Under the pieces are notes generated by a model, which made no database searches, had not been told where the DNA came from, and worked only from the letters and a program-made list of their open reading frames with translations. From NCBI GenBank assembly GCA_003339415.1, contig PDHQ01000008.1, positions 372,001 to 436,000 of the forward strand: a stretch of DNA of 64,000 nt, in the 5' to 3' direction. Source of the DNA: Ophiocordyceps camponoti-saundersi (nom. inval.). Lineage: Eukaryota > Ascomycota > Sordariomycetes > Hypocreales > Ophiocordycipitaceae. Each line of letters starts with the position of its first letter. Position 1 is the stretch's first letter. The position numbers and the translations under genes were made by a program. Of this stretch, positions 42,752 through 52,415 are shown piece after piece.

Positions 42752-43432
42752 ATGGAGACTTCCGCGGAGCCGCAGCTCCCTCACCAGCCCATGTTCCTTG
42801 CGCCCGCCACGCCCTCAGAGCTCCTTGACCGCATCCTATCCCATCATAGCTATCCAACAACGCTCCTCGTGTGCTGGCCGAAAAAGCTCTTCCTTGACGG
42901 CCTCGTCCAGGAGGTTAGACAACAGATCTCCTCTTCTTCCAGTCATGGCGGCCATGACCAACGCCATCCCCTTCTGCAAACGCCCCTCTTGCAGGCCGCC
43001 GTCTCTCGACACCTGCACCTGGCCTTTATCCCGACCGTCGCCCATCTACGCGCCTATCTGGCCGTCTTCCTCGCTCGCGACATGACGACTCCGCCTCCGC
43101 CAGTCGAATTCATACCCTCAACCCCCCGGCAGGCGCCGCTGTTGCTGGCTTATGGCTTCGTGGAGCTGCATCGCGACGGCAGCGAGTGGTCGGCGCAGGG
43201 GCTGAACATGTCCGCCGCCGGCCTCGTCGAAAGTGCGGCGCGCAACGGGCTGAAAGCTGCCATCGTGGAGCCAAGGAAGACGGATAGGCGAGATGAGATA
43301 TCGGCGACGCTCGATGAGAGCATCCCGTTGCTGAGTGGGGGCACGTTGATAAGAGTTGACGAGGTCCGCGTACGCGTCGTCTTCAGCCGCTGGTTCGAAT
43401 TTGAGTGGCCCGATGGTGTCTCGCCCGAGTAG
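42752..43432 (+). CDS. Conserved protein of unknown function (226 residues)
   Basis: A single exon with a clear start (METSAEPQLPHQP). Ordered segments include ELLDRILSHHSYPTTLLVCW, a strand-like LLVCWPKKLFLDGL, a His-rich loop (SSSHGGHDQRHPLLQ), then AYGFVELHRDGSEWSAQGL and a C-terminal FSRWFEFEWPDG. The hydrophobic strand followed by a helix, and the later AYGFVELHRD, might reflect a RecA-like or DNA-repair accessory fold, but no Walker motif is visible, so no function is assigned. It is divergent from AP-3 beta and convergent with NUF2 (114 bp between stops). Confidence 0.75.
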   Translation: METSAEPQLPHQPMFLAPATPSELLDRILSHHSYPTTLLVCWPKKLFLDGLVQEVRQQISSSSSHGGHDQRHPLLQTPLLQAAVSRHLHLAFIPTVAHLRAYLAVFLARDMTTPPPPVEFIPSTPRQAPLLLAYGFVELHRDGSEWSAQGLNMSAAGLVESAARNGLKAAIVEPRKTDRRDEISATLDESIPLLSGGTLIRVDEVRVRVVFSRWFEFEWPDGVSPE

Positions 43433-43546
43433 AGCGCTCGATCCGGGTCCGCTCCGAAAACAGAGAACCAAAAAAGAAAACCACAAGATGAGAGATATGC
43501 AAGCCGCCAATCCCAAGCGCCCAACTCTCACGCGGATGCCTCCGCC

Positions 43547-45001
43547 CTAGGCAATAGTTTGCTCCATCTCCGTGATATATAGCTTAATGTGAGCTTCCAT
43601 CTTGAGATACTCGTCGTGCGCCGTATGCACCTCGTTCTCGATATTTTCCTTGAGGTCGAGCATCTATGTATCGTACATATCGTGTTAGTAAACGCTCATG
43701 GCCAGGACGCACTCGGGCAGGGAACAGACCTTTTTCTCCGTCTGCTCAATCCTCACCCTCCGAATCTCCATCTCCTTCGTCTTCTCCGTGTGCTCCTCTG
43801 TGAGCTTCTTATGAATGGCACGCAGCTCGTGCATTTTATCCTTTGCTTCCTGGGATTTCTGGTTGCTCTGCTCGCGCAGCTTCTCCGTCCGCTCGGTCCA
43901 CTTGCCCAGTTGGCGACGCAGCATGGCCTCGGCTCTCTCGACTTCGCGCACGTTGTTGCCTCGTTCCGACAGGGTATCGCGCTGCTTTGCGTTACGGGCA
44001 ATTTCCTCCTCTTCCTTAGCTAGCTCAACGGCGATATCGTCGAGGATCTTGATGCACGAGGCCACGTCCGTCGATACCATGGCGAAGGAATCGGCCGATG
44101 TCTGCAGGGCACGTGCGCGGCGGTCCAGCGCGTCGATACGGGCCTTGTCGTTGTTGAGAATCTCGCGCAGCTCTGCCAAGTTGTCCTGCAGGGCCGACGG
44201 GCTCTGCAACATATACGGACGCAGTTTGGCGCTCTCTTGCTTGAGCGTCAGCTTCTCCTGGGTCTTCTGCTCCAGCTGGCTGGTCAGCTGGCCCTTTTTA
44301 AGCTTGGCCTCCTCAAGCCGAGCGGCAACTTTCTCCTGGTTGCGTCGTAGCTCTAAGAGACGGCGCTTAAGGTTCTCGTTGCGCGTCGTCTTCTCCCGCA
44401 CCTGCGCCTCCATAGCCTTGCGGTTGCGACGCATATCGTCGAGGCGCGCCTCGTTCTCCTCGTTGTCGGCGTGCAGCGTCTCTATGCGAGCCTTGACCGA
44501 CTCCGTCTTATTGAAGTGCTCGTCAATGATGGACGTCTGCGACTCGCGGAAGCGCACAAAGTTGATAAGATAGCTGAAGATCTTGACAAGGCGCTCGTAC
44601 GATGGCTTGTAGAGGTCGTTGAAGCTGAAGTCGTTGACGCCGCACTCGACCAGCAGTCGCCGCAGCGATACGTAAAAGCCCATAAGGTTGCGCGTCTCGA
44701 CGGGCACCAAGTCGGCAAAGTCGCCACAGACGTCCTCTGCGGCGGCGCGCATCGGCGCTTCGACTGTCTCGCGCGTCGCGTTGAGAAGCAGCTCGGCGAA
44801 CCATTCGAATATCTGCTGTACGTGCGCTGGATTTGGCTTCTGCAGGTCTGCGACGGAGAAGTTGATACCAATATCGGTGATGCAGCCGACGATCTCGCGG
44901 TCTGGGAGCCGCATAAACGCGTCTGCTTCGTCTTCCTTTTTATTGCGCGAACGGCTTTGCTGCGCCGTCGGGGCGATGCTCATTCGCGGATTGTACGCCA
45001 T
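43547..45001 (-). CDS. NUF2: NDC80 complex kinetochore subunit Nuf2
   Basis: Two exons (43730-45001 and 43547-43663; a 66-bp intron GTCTGT..CATAG) encode 462 residues, the usual Nuf2 length. Start [15 protein letters not shown] at 45001. The N-terminal calponin-homology-like domain (about 28-165) carries [37 protein letters not shown], and [20 protein letters not shown]. The rest is a long coiled coil; the second exon supplies its end ([19 protein letters not shown]). Nuf2 pairs with Ndc80 to bind spindle microtubules at the kinetochore. Confidence 0.95.
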
Positions 45002-45411
45002 CTTGTGCTGTTGTCTTGATGGGACAGTCTTGGTCGAACGGCTGAAGCGCGGTCGTTGGTTTTCTACAGTCAAGGAGATTGTTATCGACACAATGGTAGG
45101 CGCGTCTGCGTGCGTTGGCGCGGCAACTCGAGCACCGCCACTTTCTCAGCTTTGTGGCGCAGCTGCTGCACATCCGGCTACCTACCCTCACGGGAATGCT
45201 ATTTACACACGGACACGTCCTTCTGCAACCCGACAGCGCCCATCTTCATCCAGCCGTTGCTGGGCTGATCAACATTTAACATACAATGTATAGCATGCTG
45301 CCTTATAAAGCTTCCCATGGGTGAAAAAGTAACTGCTCTCTGTATTAAAAAGAGTCGAATAGTAGTCGCAAATCATAAGCGACGCACGCTGCCCCAGAGC
45401 GTTAAAAATCA
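45002..45411. other. NUF2 upstream region
   Basis: Promoter side of NUF2. No other gene supported. Confidence 0.35.
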
Positions 45412-46176
45412 TCACCCACGTCCAAACCAAATTCGTCGTTTCAAGCCTCTCTCTCGCTCAAACCTCGCGTCCCCCAAGATGCAGCGAGCCTTCGAGAACT
45501 CTTCTTCTTCAAAAACTTCCTGTTTGTCCAACGATACGCGGGTATCTAATGCAGAGAATATGTCCTGTGAGAAACCTCGCCAACCAAGATGCGCCGTGAC
45601 CGTCGCTACATACTTGTAAATCCCAAGAGATATCGCAGCTGTTGAAGCACGTAACAAGTCTGCCCCTAAAAGTAAGCCCACCGAGAGTGAGCCTCTCGGG
45701 ATACAGAGAGCCGCTTGCAGTGACCGAGACGAGAACAACTTCCTCGCCCGCGTCGTGCCAGATACAGGGAGAGTTGCCAAGCGAGTTGAGGCCTTGTCTC
45801 CGGAGCGAAAGTTGCGCAGTTCACACTTCCCCCTTTTGTTCGTAACATCACTAGCCGTCCTGTCGTTATGCCGAGAGAAGTAAAACTTGAGACAATGAGA
45901 CATAGGAGATAGCTCAAAGGAATGACTCGGGTAAGTTCCGTGACAAAGGGAAAGATTGGGCAATGAGGACTCAAGGCCCCGTAGACAATGATAGAAATGT
46001 AAGTGTCGTGAGACTGTCAGCCGAGTTCCGTCGGCGGCGGTTTCAGCTATGGAAAAAAGTACTGGCTTCGATTTTCCTCTTCTTCTCGTTGTGGCCTGGA
46101 AACAGTGATTGTTTTTGTGTGGACGGTAGTTCTTCTGGTGTAAACTATGCAGAAACTTTCTGCTGCGGCTCATCAT
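45412..46176 (-). CDS. Doubtful unrecognised frame (254 codons)
   Basis: A long uninterrupted frame between NUF2 and the 726-residue gene. It is rich in Arg, Ser, His and Cys, has no domain, no signal peptide, no introns and no good start context. Base composition is less GC-rich than the neighbouring genes. It could be a lineage-specific gene, a transcribed UTR of the downstream NUF2 gene, or chance. Confidence 0.2.
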   Translation of the reverse strand: MMSRSRKFLHSLHQKNYRPHKNNHCFQATTRRRGKSKPVLFSIAETAADGTRLTVSRHLHFYHCLRGLESSLPNLSLCHGTYPSHSFELSPMSHCLKFYFSRHNDRTASDVTNKRGKCELRNFRSGDKASTRLATLPVSGTTRARKLFSSRSLQAALCIPRGSLSVGLLLGADLLRASTAAISLGIYKYVATVTAHLGWRGFSQDIFSALDTRVSLDKQEVFEEEEFSKARCILGDARFERERGLKRRIWFGRG

Positions 46177-46239
46177 GTCCGCGGTGTCATGTTCATGTCG
46201 TACATCTCCTCGTCTCTTTTAACGGCGAGGCTCGCGGCG

Positions 46240-48420
46240 CTACAAGTCTTCTTCGTCGTCGTCATAGTAGTAGCCGATACTCGAGCTGTCGGGGTAACAA
46301 TTCAACAAGCCTTCACGGCTGCGCATGGTGTCCCTGTCATGCCGATGGGAACGTACGACCCGCGGCTTAGAACCCGCAACGGTCCCCCACCGCACATCGC
46401 CTTCGTCCATGGGCTCGTCGTCACTGCTAGGACGGCCGTCGCCCGATGGACCCTGAGATGTAAGCTCGGGAGAGTTCCGGTCAGCAGCCAGGCCGGAGAG
46501 GTAGTCGTCATCGCCGACCACGATGTCCTCGTGGGTGCTGCTGGCGAGCGAATCGGACAGCGCCCGATCACGCCGCGTCGCCCGCGCCACGCTGTCTCGC
46601 AACGTCGACCTGCGCCGGCTCTCCATCCGACCCGAGAGCCAAGATCCCTCTGAGTCGATGGACGCCAGCGACATGGAGGGTTGGGGATCGGGCGACACCA
46701 CGCCATGCAGCCTCTCTGGTGACGCGAAGTGGCGAGCCTCGGCCGGGCTCAGATCGTCGGCGGCGGGAGACGGCGGCCGGGACACCCTAGGCGGCGTCTT
46801 CACCTCGTCCACAACGGGAAGCGGCAGCTCCGCCTCGGGAGACTGTACACGGGAATCAGGTGGCGAGAGGGGAAAATCCGGGAGGTCTTCGCGAAAACGT
46901 GAACGCGTGCGCTTCGGCACCCCCCCGCCAGGCCTGCTCGATGGCTGTGAGGTGGCGTATTCACCCTGTAACCTAGCCAGGGCATCAGCCTGGGCGGCCG
47001 CCACCGCCTGCATCTCCTCGCGAGACGTGTTGGAGAAGGAGGACGGGCCTGGGCTACGCCGGTTGCGGCCACCGCGTCGTAGAAAGGAAATGAAAGATAG
47101 GCGGCCCGTCTTGGTGCTGCCGTTCGAGTCTTTGCGGGGGGGTTCTTCCTCGAGCGTCGTCTTCTCCTTGTAAGAGCTCAGCGTCGACTTGGACAGCGAC
47201 TTCTTAGACCGCAGTACGCCTGTAAGGATGGAGCCCTGCGTCAAGGCGGAAACCGGCACTGCCGGCTGCGCGGCGCCGTCTGTGGCCGCTTCACCCTCCT
47301 GTTGCTGGTCCCCTGGAGGGATATCTGTGCCGTGGAACACGTCCAGCGGTTCTCGGGGCTGTAATTCTTCCATATCAAAAATGCGGTCTGAGTTAGGGGA
47401 ATGGCGTTTCCGAGACGAGGTGACAACCGCCGACGGGGGTTCGATGCCGAGACCTGCCAGCTCGCGACCCAGGACGCCACGCTCGAGGTTCGGCGAAGGA
47501 AGCCTTCCAGATCGCCTGGCCTCGTCTTCATCTCTCTGTTGGGCGACGGCTCTGTGGGCGAGCCTCCGCTCGGTATGCTCCAGATCGCGCAGGCGTTTCC
47601 GTTCCCTCCTTCGCTTGTCCCTTTCCATCAACTCTCGCAGATCGCTGGCATCCAGGCCGTCTGCGAGATCGTCGACGCGCTTGCGCGAGTCAAGACCCTC
47701 TTCAGGAATGGCCTCCCGCTCCGCCAAAGACTTCTTTTGCGAGCCCGATCTGGTTGGAGCCGAGGCCCGCGACGGCGTCCACCGCGAGCCAGCGGCACAC
47801 AGCAATGTCGGGCGGGGAGCTAGACTATCAAGCATGGAGACCTTGAAGGAAATGCAGTCCGATTCGTTGGACGACTGGCTAGAATGAATGGAGTCGAAGA
47901 GAGACAGCGAAACGTTGGAAGCGGGCTTCTCCCACGGTCTGCCTTCGGTGGTCTTGGCCCTCTTGCTGCTTCGCTTGGACAGGGTGCCCGCCGGCCGAGC
48001 GAGTGAGCTCATTGCTTTGATCTCAGCCTCTCTCTCATGATCGTCTCTCCTCCGCTTGCTACTCTTCCGGCGCATCGGGTGCTGGCTCGTCTTGTGATGA
48101 AGTGTGGGCATCAGATCCCATGGTTGCATTTCGGCGTCACCGTTGGCTCGATAGGTAGGGGTGGAGGTGTGAACGGCGGTGTTGAGGCGGGCTCGACCTG
48201 CGACGCGGATCGAATCTCGACGGCTAGGGGAGAAGCTGTAAGCCCGCGGCCGACGCTGTAACTTGGCAGATTCGGTGCGCTGCTTCTTCTTAGAGGCGGC
48301 ACGCGTCAAAGCTGGCTCGATATGGTTCTGGGAGGGGGGGGTTTCCGGGTCGGAGAGGGCAGCGCCGCTCCTGGGACGTTTTCGAGGGGTGCCCTTGCGG
48401 CGGAAAGGCCAGAGGGCCAT
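46240..48420 (-). CDS. Large disordered nuclear-type protein, unknown function
   Basis: A single exon of 726 residues starting MALWPFRRKGTPRKRPRSGA. It is basic at the N-terminus with several clusters resembling nuclear localisation signals (RRKSSKRRRDD, KRSSKRAK). A charged helical segment lies in the middle (RELMERDKRRRERKRLRDLE). It ends in an acidic, Tyr-rich tail (SSSIGYYYDDDEEDL). Many SP/TP and RxxS sites suggest heavy phosphorylation. The conserved ends with a disordered middle fit filamentous-fungal orthologues annotated only as hypothetical. Confidence 0.75.
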   Translation of the reverse strand: MALWPFRRKGTPRKRPRSGAALSDPETPPSQNHIEPALTRAASKKKQRTESAKLQRRPRAYSFSPSRRDSIRVAGRARLNTAVHTSTPTYRANGDAEMQPWDLMPTLHHKTSQHPMRRKSSKRRRDDHEREAEIKAMSSLARPAGTLSKRSSKRAKTTEGRPWEKPASNVSLSLFDSIHSSQSSNESDCISFKVSMLDSLAPRPTLLCAAGSRWTPSRASAPTRSGSQKKSLAEREAIPEEGLDSRKRVDDLADGLDASDLRELMERDKRRRERKRLRDLEHTERRLAHRAVAQQRDEDEARRSGRLPSPNLERGVLGRELAGLGIEPPSAVVTSSRKRHSPNSDRIFDMEELQPREPLDVFHGTDIPPGDQQQEGEAATDGAAQPAVPVSALTQGSILTGVLRSKKSLSKSTLSSYKEKTTLEEEPPRKDSNGSTKTGRLSFISFLRRGGRNRRSPGPSSFSNTSREEMQAVAAAQADALARLQGEYATSQPSSRPGGGVPKRTRSRFREDLPDFPLSPPDSRVQSPEAELPLPVVDEVKTPPRVSRPPSPAADDLSPAEARHFASPERLHGVVSPDPQPSMSLASIDSEGSWLSGRMESRRRSTLRDSVARATRRDRALSDSLASSTHEDIVVGDDDYLSGLAADRNSPELTSQGPSGDGRPSSDDEPMDEGDVRWGTVAGSKPRVVRSHRHDRDTMRSREGLLNCYPDSSSIGYYYDDDEEDL

Positions 48421-49860
48421 CGTCGTTGTGGTAGTTATTGTCGGTCAGTTGCAGGCGTCGGCGTGGGTGGTGGTGTGTGGCGTCGGAGAAGGCAGCATCA
48501 TTGCTCGTCAGACAACGAAGTCGGAATTAAATTGTGTGCGATGTCAGAGACAGCCGAGGCGCGCGAATGTAACTATCGACGGCAGCGGTGGGAGGGAGAA
48601 GTTGATAGGGCTCTCGTGTCGAAGAACCAACGCAGGATGGAAGAGACGCGGCGAAGAAGAGGGGGGAGGGGGGTCGCGTGCCGTCGTTGGGAAGCGGAAC
48701 GAGGTGGTCGTGAGTCGATTTCGCCCCCCCTGCTGTCTATCGAGAGCAAAGGATGGAATGCGGCACCGCGGTGGCGGCCGACTCCTTTCTGACGGGGGCA
48801 CCGCGCTGAAGAGAAAAAAGAGCCGTCGACGGACAGTGAGACTATGTTCGGGATGAAGGCGAGGCGTAGTCGGAAGTAATGAATTCTAACAAGGGGAAAG
48901 GGGGGGGGGAAAGGCTTGAAGTGTAGAACCGGGGGGGGGGGGGGCGTGTGAAAGATTTTTTTTTTCCTCTCCTGGCGCGGCGTTGCAGTTGGGCCTGACT
49001 CCGTCTAGTATTGGGGGCGGGAGGACGGATTCCTGACGAGGGCAATTCTCCCTCGGATCGATGTAGCGGTACCCTAGCATTAGGTACCCGCTCGTACAAG
49101 CAGGGGTAGATCCACCACGCGGGGCTTCTATGGGTATACCAGAAAACGGTCCCCGCCAGTTGTACTCTTGGCAGATGTCTACATCAGTGAGGTGGAGGAA
49201 TATGGCATTCTTCACAGTAGCTTCCTCAGGAGACTACTTGTGTCAGAGGTTACTATCCCCGCCGTCAGGTTCTGTGGAGGCCTCGGCCCGATACTGATGG
49301 GCGACGGCGTATTCAGGGTCGGTACTAGACGCCAAGAGGGTGGGCACGAGCACCACTGAGCTTAAAGCACGACAGCGGCCATCAGGTGACGAAAGGAAGC
49401 GCCGTGGCATGGAGTCCTCAGTGGCAGGCATTCGCTGGGCGGCACCTGGTATAGATACAGGCACATCGGCATGTTCGTATGTATGTACGCACAATAGTTT
49501 ACTGTGTAATGGCGGGGCGTCTGGTGGGCTCGCAGCGGATTGGGTCGAACGATTGCATCCCAGAGTGGGCATGGCTGTACCGTATGCACGTTGCCTCCCT
49601 GCACGGTACTGCACGGCGATGCTTTTATGTAATGCGCAGACGGTATCCGTATGCTAGGTGTATACGGGTGCCACTGACTGGCTGTGGCGATAGGATTTTC
49701 CTTTTTTCTTTCTTTCTTTCTTTTGTTTTCTCGTCCAAGTATTCTTGCATGCGAGGGAATTCCACACGGTCCGGAGACGCCGGCCGGTTAGTAGCTAACC
49801 GTCCGGCGGCCTCCCTCCAGGCCGTTAGAGTCCAGGCTAGGGTAGCAGGTGACAGCGCCC
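48421..49860. other. Intergenic region with long G runs
   Basis: Upstream region of the 726-residue gene. It has G runs (at least nine G ending at 48909, and 14 G at 48931-48944) followed by a T run near 48957-48966. Open frames here follow the purine-rich strand and show no domain. Confidence 0.45.
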
Positions 49861-51140
49861 TCGGGCCATGCATGCCCGCACCACTGGTGCCGGGACCAAC
49901 GACCCGGACCCTGTGGGCTCACTCCCCCTTCGGACTATGTTGAGCTCTGATAGAGTCTCGACACCATCCATCATATCGTCCATTCTAGCATCGCCTCTTT
50001 CTCATGTGTATCGGAAGCAGTGTGTCCCAGGTACACCATCTCATGTATCCAGGTGTGTACAGATGTACAGATGTACATACATACATACACCGCTCCGTCG
50101 CGCCATGCCCGCCCAGCTCAGCTCGGGGCGTGTTTCTGCGGCCTCGACTGCCGGCGCCGCCAAAAGCCCGATTGCGACCGGTCCGGGAGGGCGTCTTGAC
50201 ATCGAATGGAATGAACAGATGGTTCAGGACGAGAAAGCATTTCTGCCCATGTCGGTCTTTTACCCCTCCCCCGCCCCTCTATCGCGAGCGTCAATATTTC
50301 TCCCTCATTAACGAGTCGACTCTCTCTCTCGGTCTCCCTCTCCAACCCTTCTCTACCTGCTCTCCCCTTTCTCTCCCTCCCCTCTAACGCATCTATCAAG
50401 CTATCTGTGCATATCATATGGCACACAGGCTATGTATGTATGTACATATGTATGTGTAAGTGTTTGGGCCTCTTGTTTTCCTTTTGTTTTTCCTCATCCC
50501 TCCCTTCCTTTGCCTTATGCATGTAATTGCCAGCATCGCGCCAAAGCCGGCTTCCAACGGCGGCACGTGTGCAGAGTTGCAACTCGCCAACACTCGAGAC
50601 CGTGCCACGCTGTACTGTGCCGCCCACCACGTCCTCCATAAGGCTTGACATTGGGTACGATAGGTCGCCAGTGCCACCACGTCCATCAAGGAAAGCACAT
50701 GCGCCTACGCGCTGCAGGTTCCCGTGCGCTCCCTGTGCAACGCGTTCAGCAAAGCAAACGCCGATGCCCACCGTCCCGCGACTGTGCGGCTCATCGAGCG
50801 TGCTTTCGTAGCCATCGTATAAGAGTGTGCCATTGCGTCGTATCCGTTGTACGTTCTCAAATGAGCATGCGAAACGAAGCAATCTTGACTCCCTGTCGCT
50901 GCCAAGCATGAATTTCGCCTAGCAGCCCTACAATGTACATACGAATACATTCCTACCTCCTGCAGGGCACCACCGACCTCGGTGAAGCTCTTTCCTGCGC
51001 TGCCCATGCTTATGCAGCTATGCTCACTGCTCGAAGAGCCAGCGACAACATTGATGACCTGGAATTCGAACCCAATATTGACATTCTATTATCGTATGTA
51101 TGTGGGTCATGGTGGGGTGAGAAGGGAGGAAAACAAGATT
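49861..51140 (+). other. Possible multi-exon unrecognised gene
   Basis: Several plus-strand segments have a coding look although they sit in different frames. One starts with an ATG near 50105 (MPAQLSSGRVSAAST ... LDIEWNEQMVQDEKAFLPM). A second at about 50545-50645 reads IAPKPASNGGTCAELQLAN. A third at about 50675-50820 reads STCAYALQVPVRSLCNAF and RPATVRLIERAFVAI. A fourth at about 50965-51090 reads TTDLGEALSCAAHAYAAML and ends at a GTATGT. Plausible acceptors precede the second to fourth pieces. A consistent splice model could not be built, and CATA repeats and CT tracts lie between the pieces. No family recognised. Confidence 0.2.
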
Positions 51141-51179
51141 AAAGAGGATATACACGGATGTACCTCTCAAGGGTAATCC

Positions 51180-51187
51180 AAAAAAAG
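51180..51187 (-). terminator. RNA polymerase III terminator of tRNA-Trp
   Basis: Eight T residues on the coding (minus) strand start three nucleotides beyond the tRNA discriminator base. Confidence 0.8.
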
Positions 51188-51190
51188 TAT

Positions 51191-51326
51191 GAGGAGCACC
51201 CGATTCGAACGGATAACCTTCAGGAATCACCAACACTGGAATCTGACTGCGAAAGAGTTAGATCAAGTGCATGATTCGTTTGAGCAACGAGTAGGCTTAC
51301 CGCGCTACCGTTACGCCAGCCCCCCA
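51191..51326 (-). tRNA. tRNA-Trp (anticodon CCA) with two apparent introns
   Basis: Read on the minus strand. Acceptor strands GGGGGGC (51326-51320) and GCTCCTC (51198-51192) pair throughout, allowing two G-U pairs; the discriminator is A. The D arm TGGCGTAACGGTAGCGC is a good A box. The T arm ATCCG-TTCGAAT-CGGGT is a good B box. The anticodon arm is TCAGA-TTCCAG...T-CCTGA, with CCA at 51240-51238. A 10-nt intron follows position 37 at the canonical site (about 51236-51227). A second insertion of 54 nt (51301-51248) separates G26 from the anticodon stem: it begins GTAAGC, has CTAAC near its 3' end and finishes CAG. Removing both gives a 72-nt tRNA. A T8 terminator begins three nt after the gene. 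A31-C39 is mismatched, so a pseudogene is possible. Confidence 0.75.
51248..51301 (-). other. 54-nt intron-like insertion at tRNA position 26/27
   Basis: The ends are GTAAGC and GCAG; CTAAC lies 8-12 nt before the 3' end. These match spliceosomal introns of this genome, not the usual tRNA intron position or structure. The flanks GCGCG and TCAGATTCCAG match tRNA-Trp. Confidence 0.65.
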
Positions 51327-52415
51327 TGGGTGCCGGTTTTCTGTCAATGCACTGCTTATAAACGTCAGAGGCCATTGACAGCTCGACTTTATCGCACGAG
51401 GTGCTCAGAGATCAAACTGTCAGTGTATCTTTTCTACATAGAAGCAAATCTTTGCTCTTTTTTACGCGCCACCGTCCCATGACTAGGAATAGCAGGCGAA
51501 TACCTGCTATCCGTAATCCGTGGCTCAAGTTGTAATATCATGTTTGATGACTGTCTCACCGTCTTCTTCCAACGAAACGACATTGTTCTGAACCGTGCGC
51601 CACCGCGTGCTACTGCAACGCTTATATCGTCTGACGACAAGGAAAAACACTACTGAATGGGGGATTCCGAACACGATTTCTGCTCGAATGCCGGCCTTCC
51701 ACGAGTCCTTGCATGGCGAACGTGTCTTGAACTTCCTGGCCACGCATGCAGACGAGCCTGCAGATGATGGTGCTGTAGGGTAGTGGATTATCACCAAGCC
51801 TCTCTCCGTAGTCCGATTACAAGATGTCGGGGTAGAGATGAATGAAGTGAGGGAAAAGATATACATACATGCATACATATCCGTATACACATACGGAAAC
51901 ACACATACATACATACATCGTGGGTACAGGCACGCAAAAGCCCAAGGAAATAACAAGCCGAGACTGACTTTTTTCTCGTCCAAGGAAATGCCGTCGTCTC
52001 AACCACGGCCCGAGCCGACATTGACATGCCTGTCCCCCCCCTCAGGAGGCGGCCCGGCTCGATTGCTTGCTGGTCATGTTTTACACACACCCCATTTTCG
52101 AGCTCATTCATTCATTGTGGCCTCTGCTCATGGACGCATGATGAGCAAAGAGCACCCACGTGGAAGGACGACTGACGGTCCATTCAATGCACGGAGCTTG
52201 CCCGTGTCCTCGCACGCCCGGCCGTGGTGAATACTCTGCTGATCCAGCGGATCACGAGGTGCCATATGGGCACCTCCGGGATGTCCCGGCCTAGCGGTAT
52301 GATAACCGTAAGCCTCGGTTTGGTGGCAGATGCCGGGACCTTTAGCCGCCGCCGCCGCCGCCAAACCAAGGCTCACCTCACCCGTTGTCATCCATAAAAA
52401 ACCCGCAAGCTCAAC
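51327..52415. other. Intergenic region
   Basis: 1.1 kb between the tRNA and the D-amino-acid oxidase gene, with CATA runs at about 51865-51920. No gene is supported. Confidence 0.4.
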
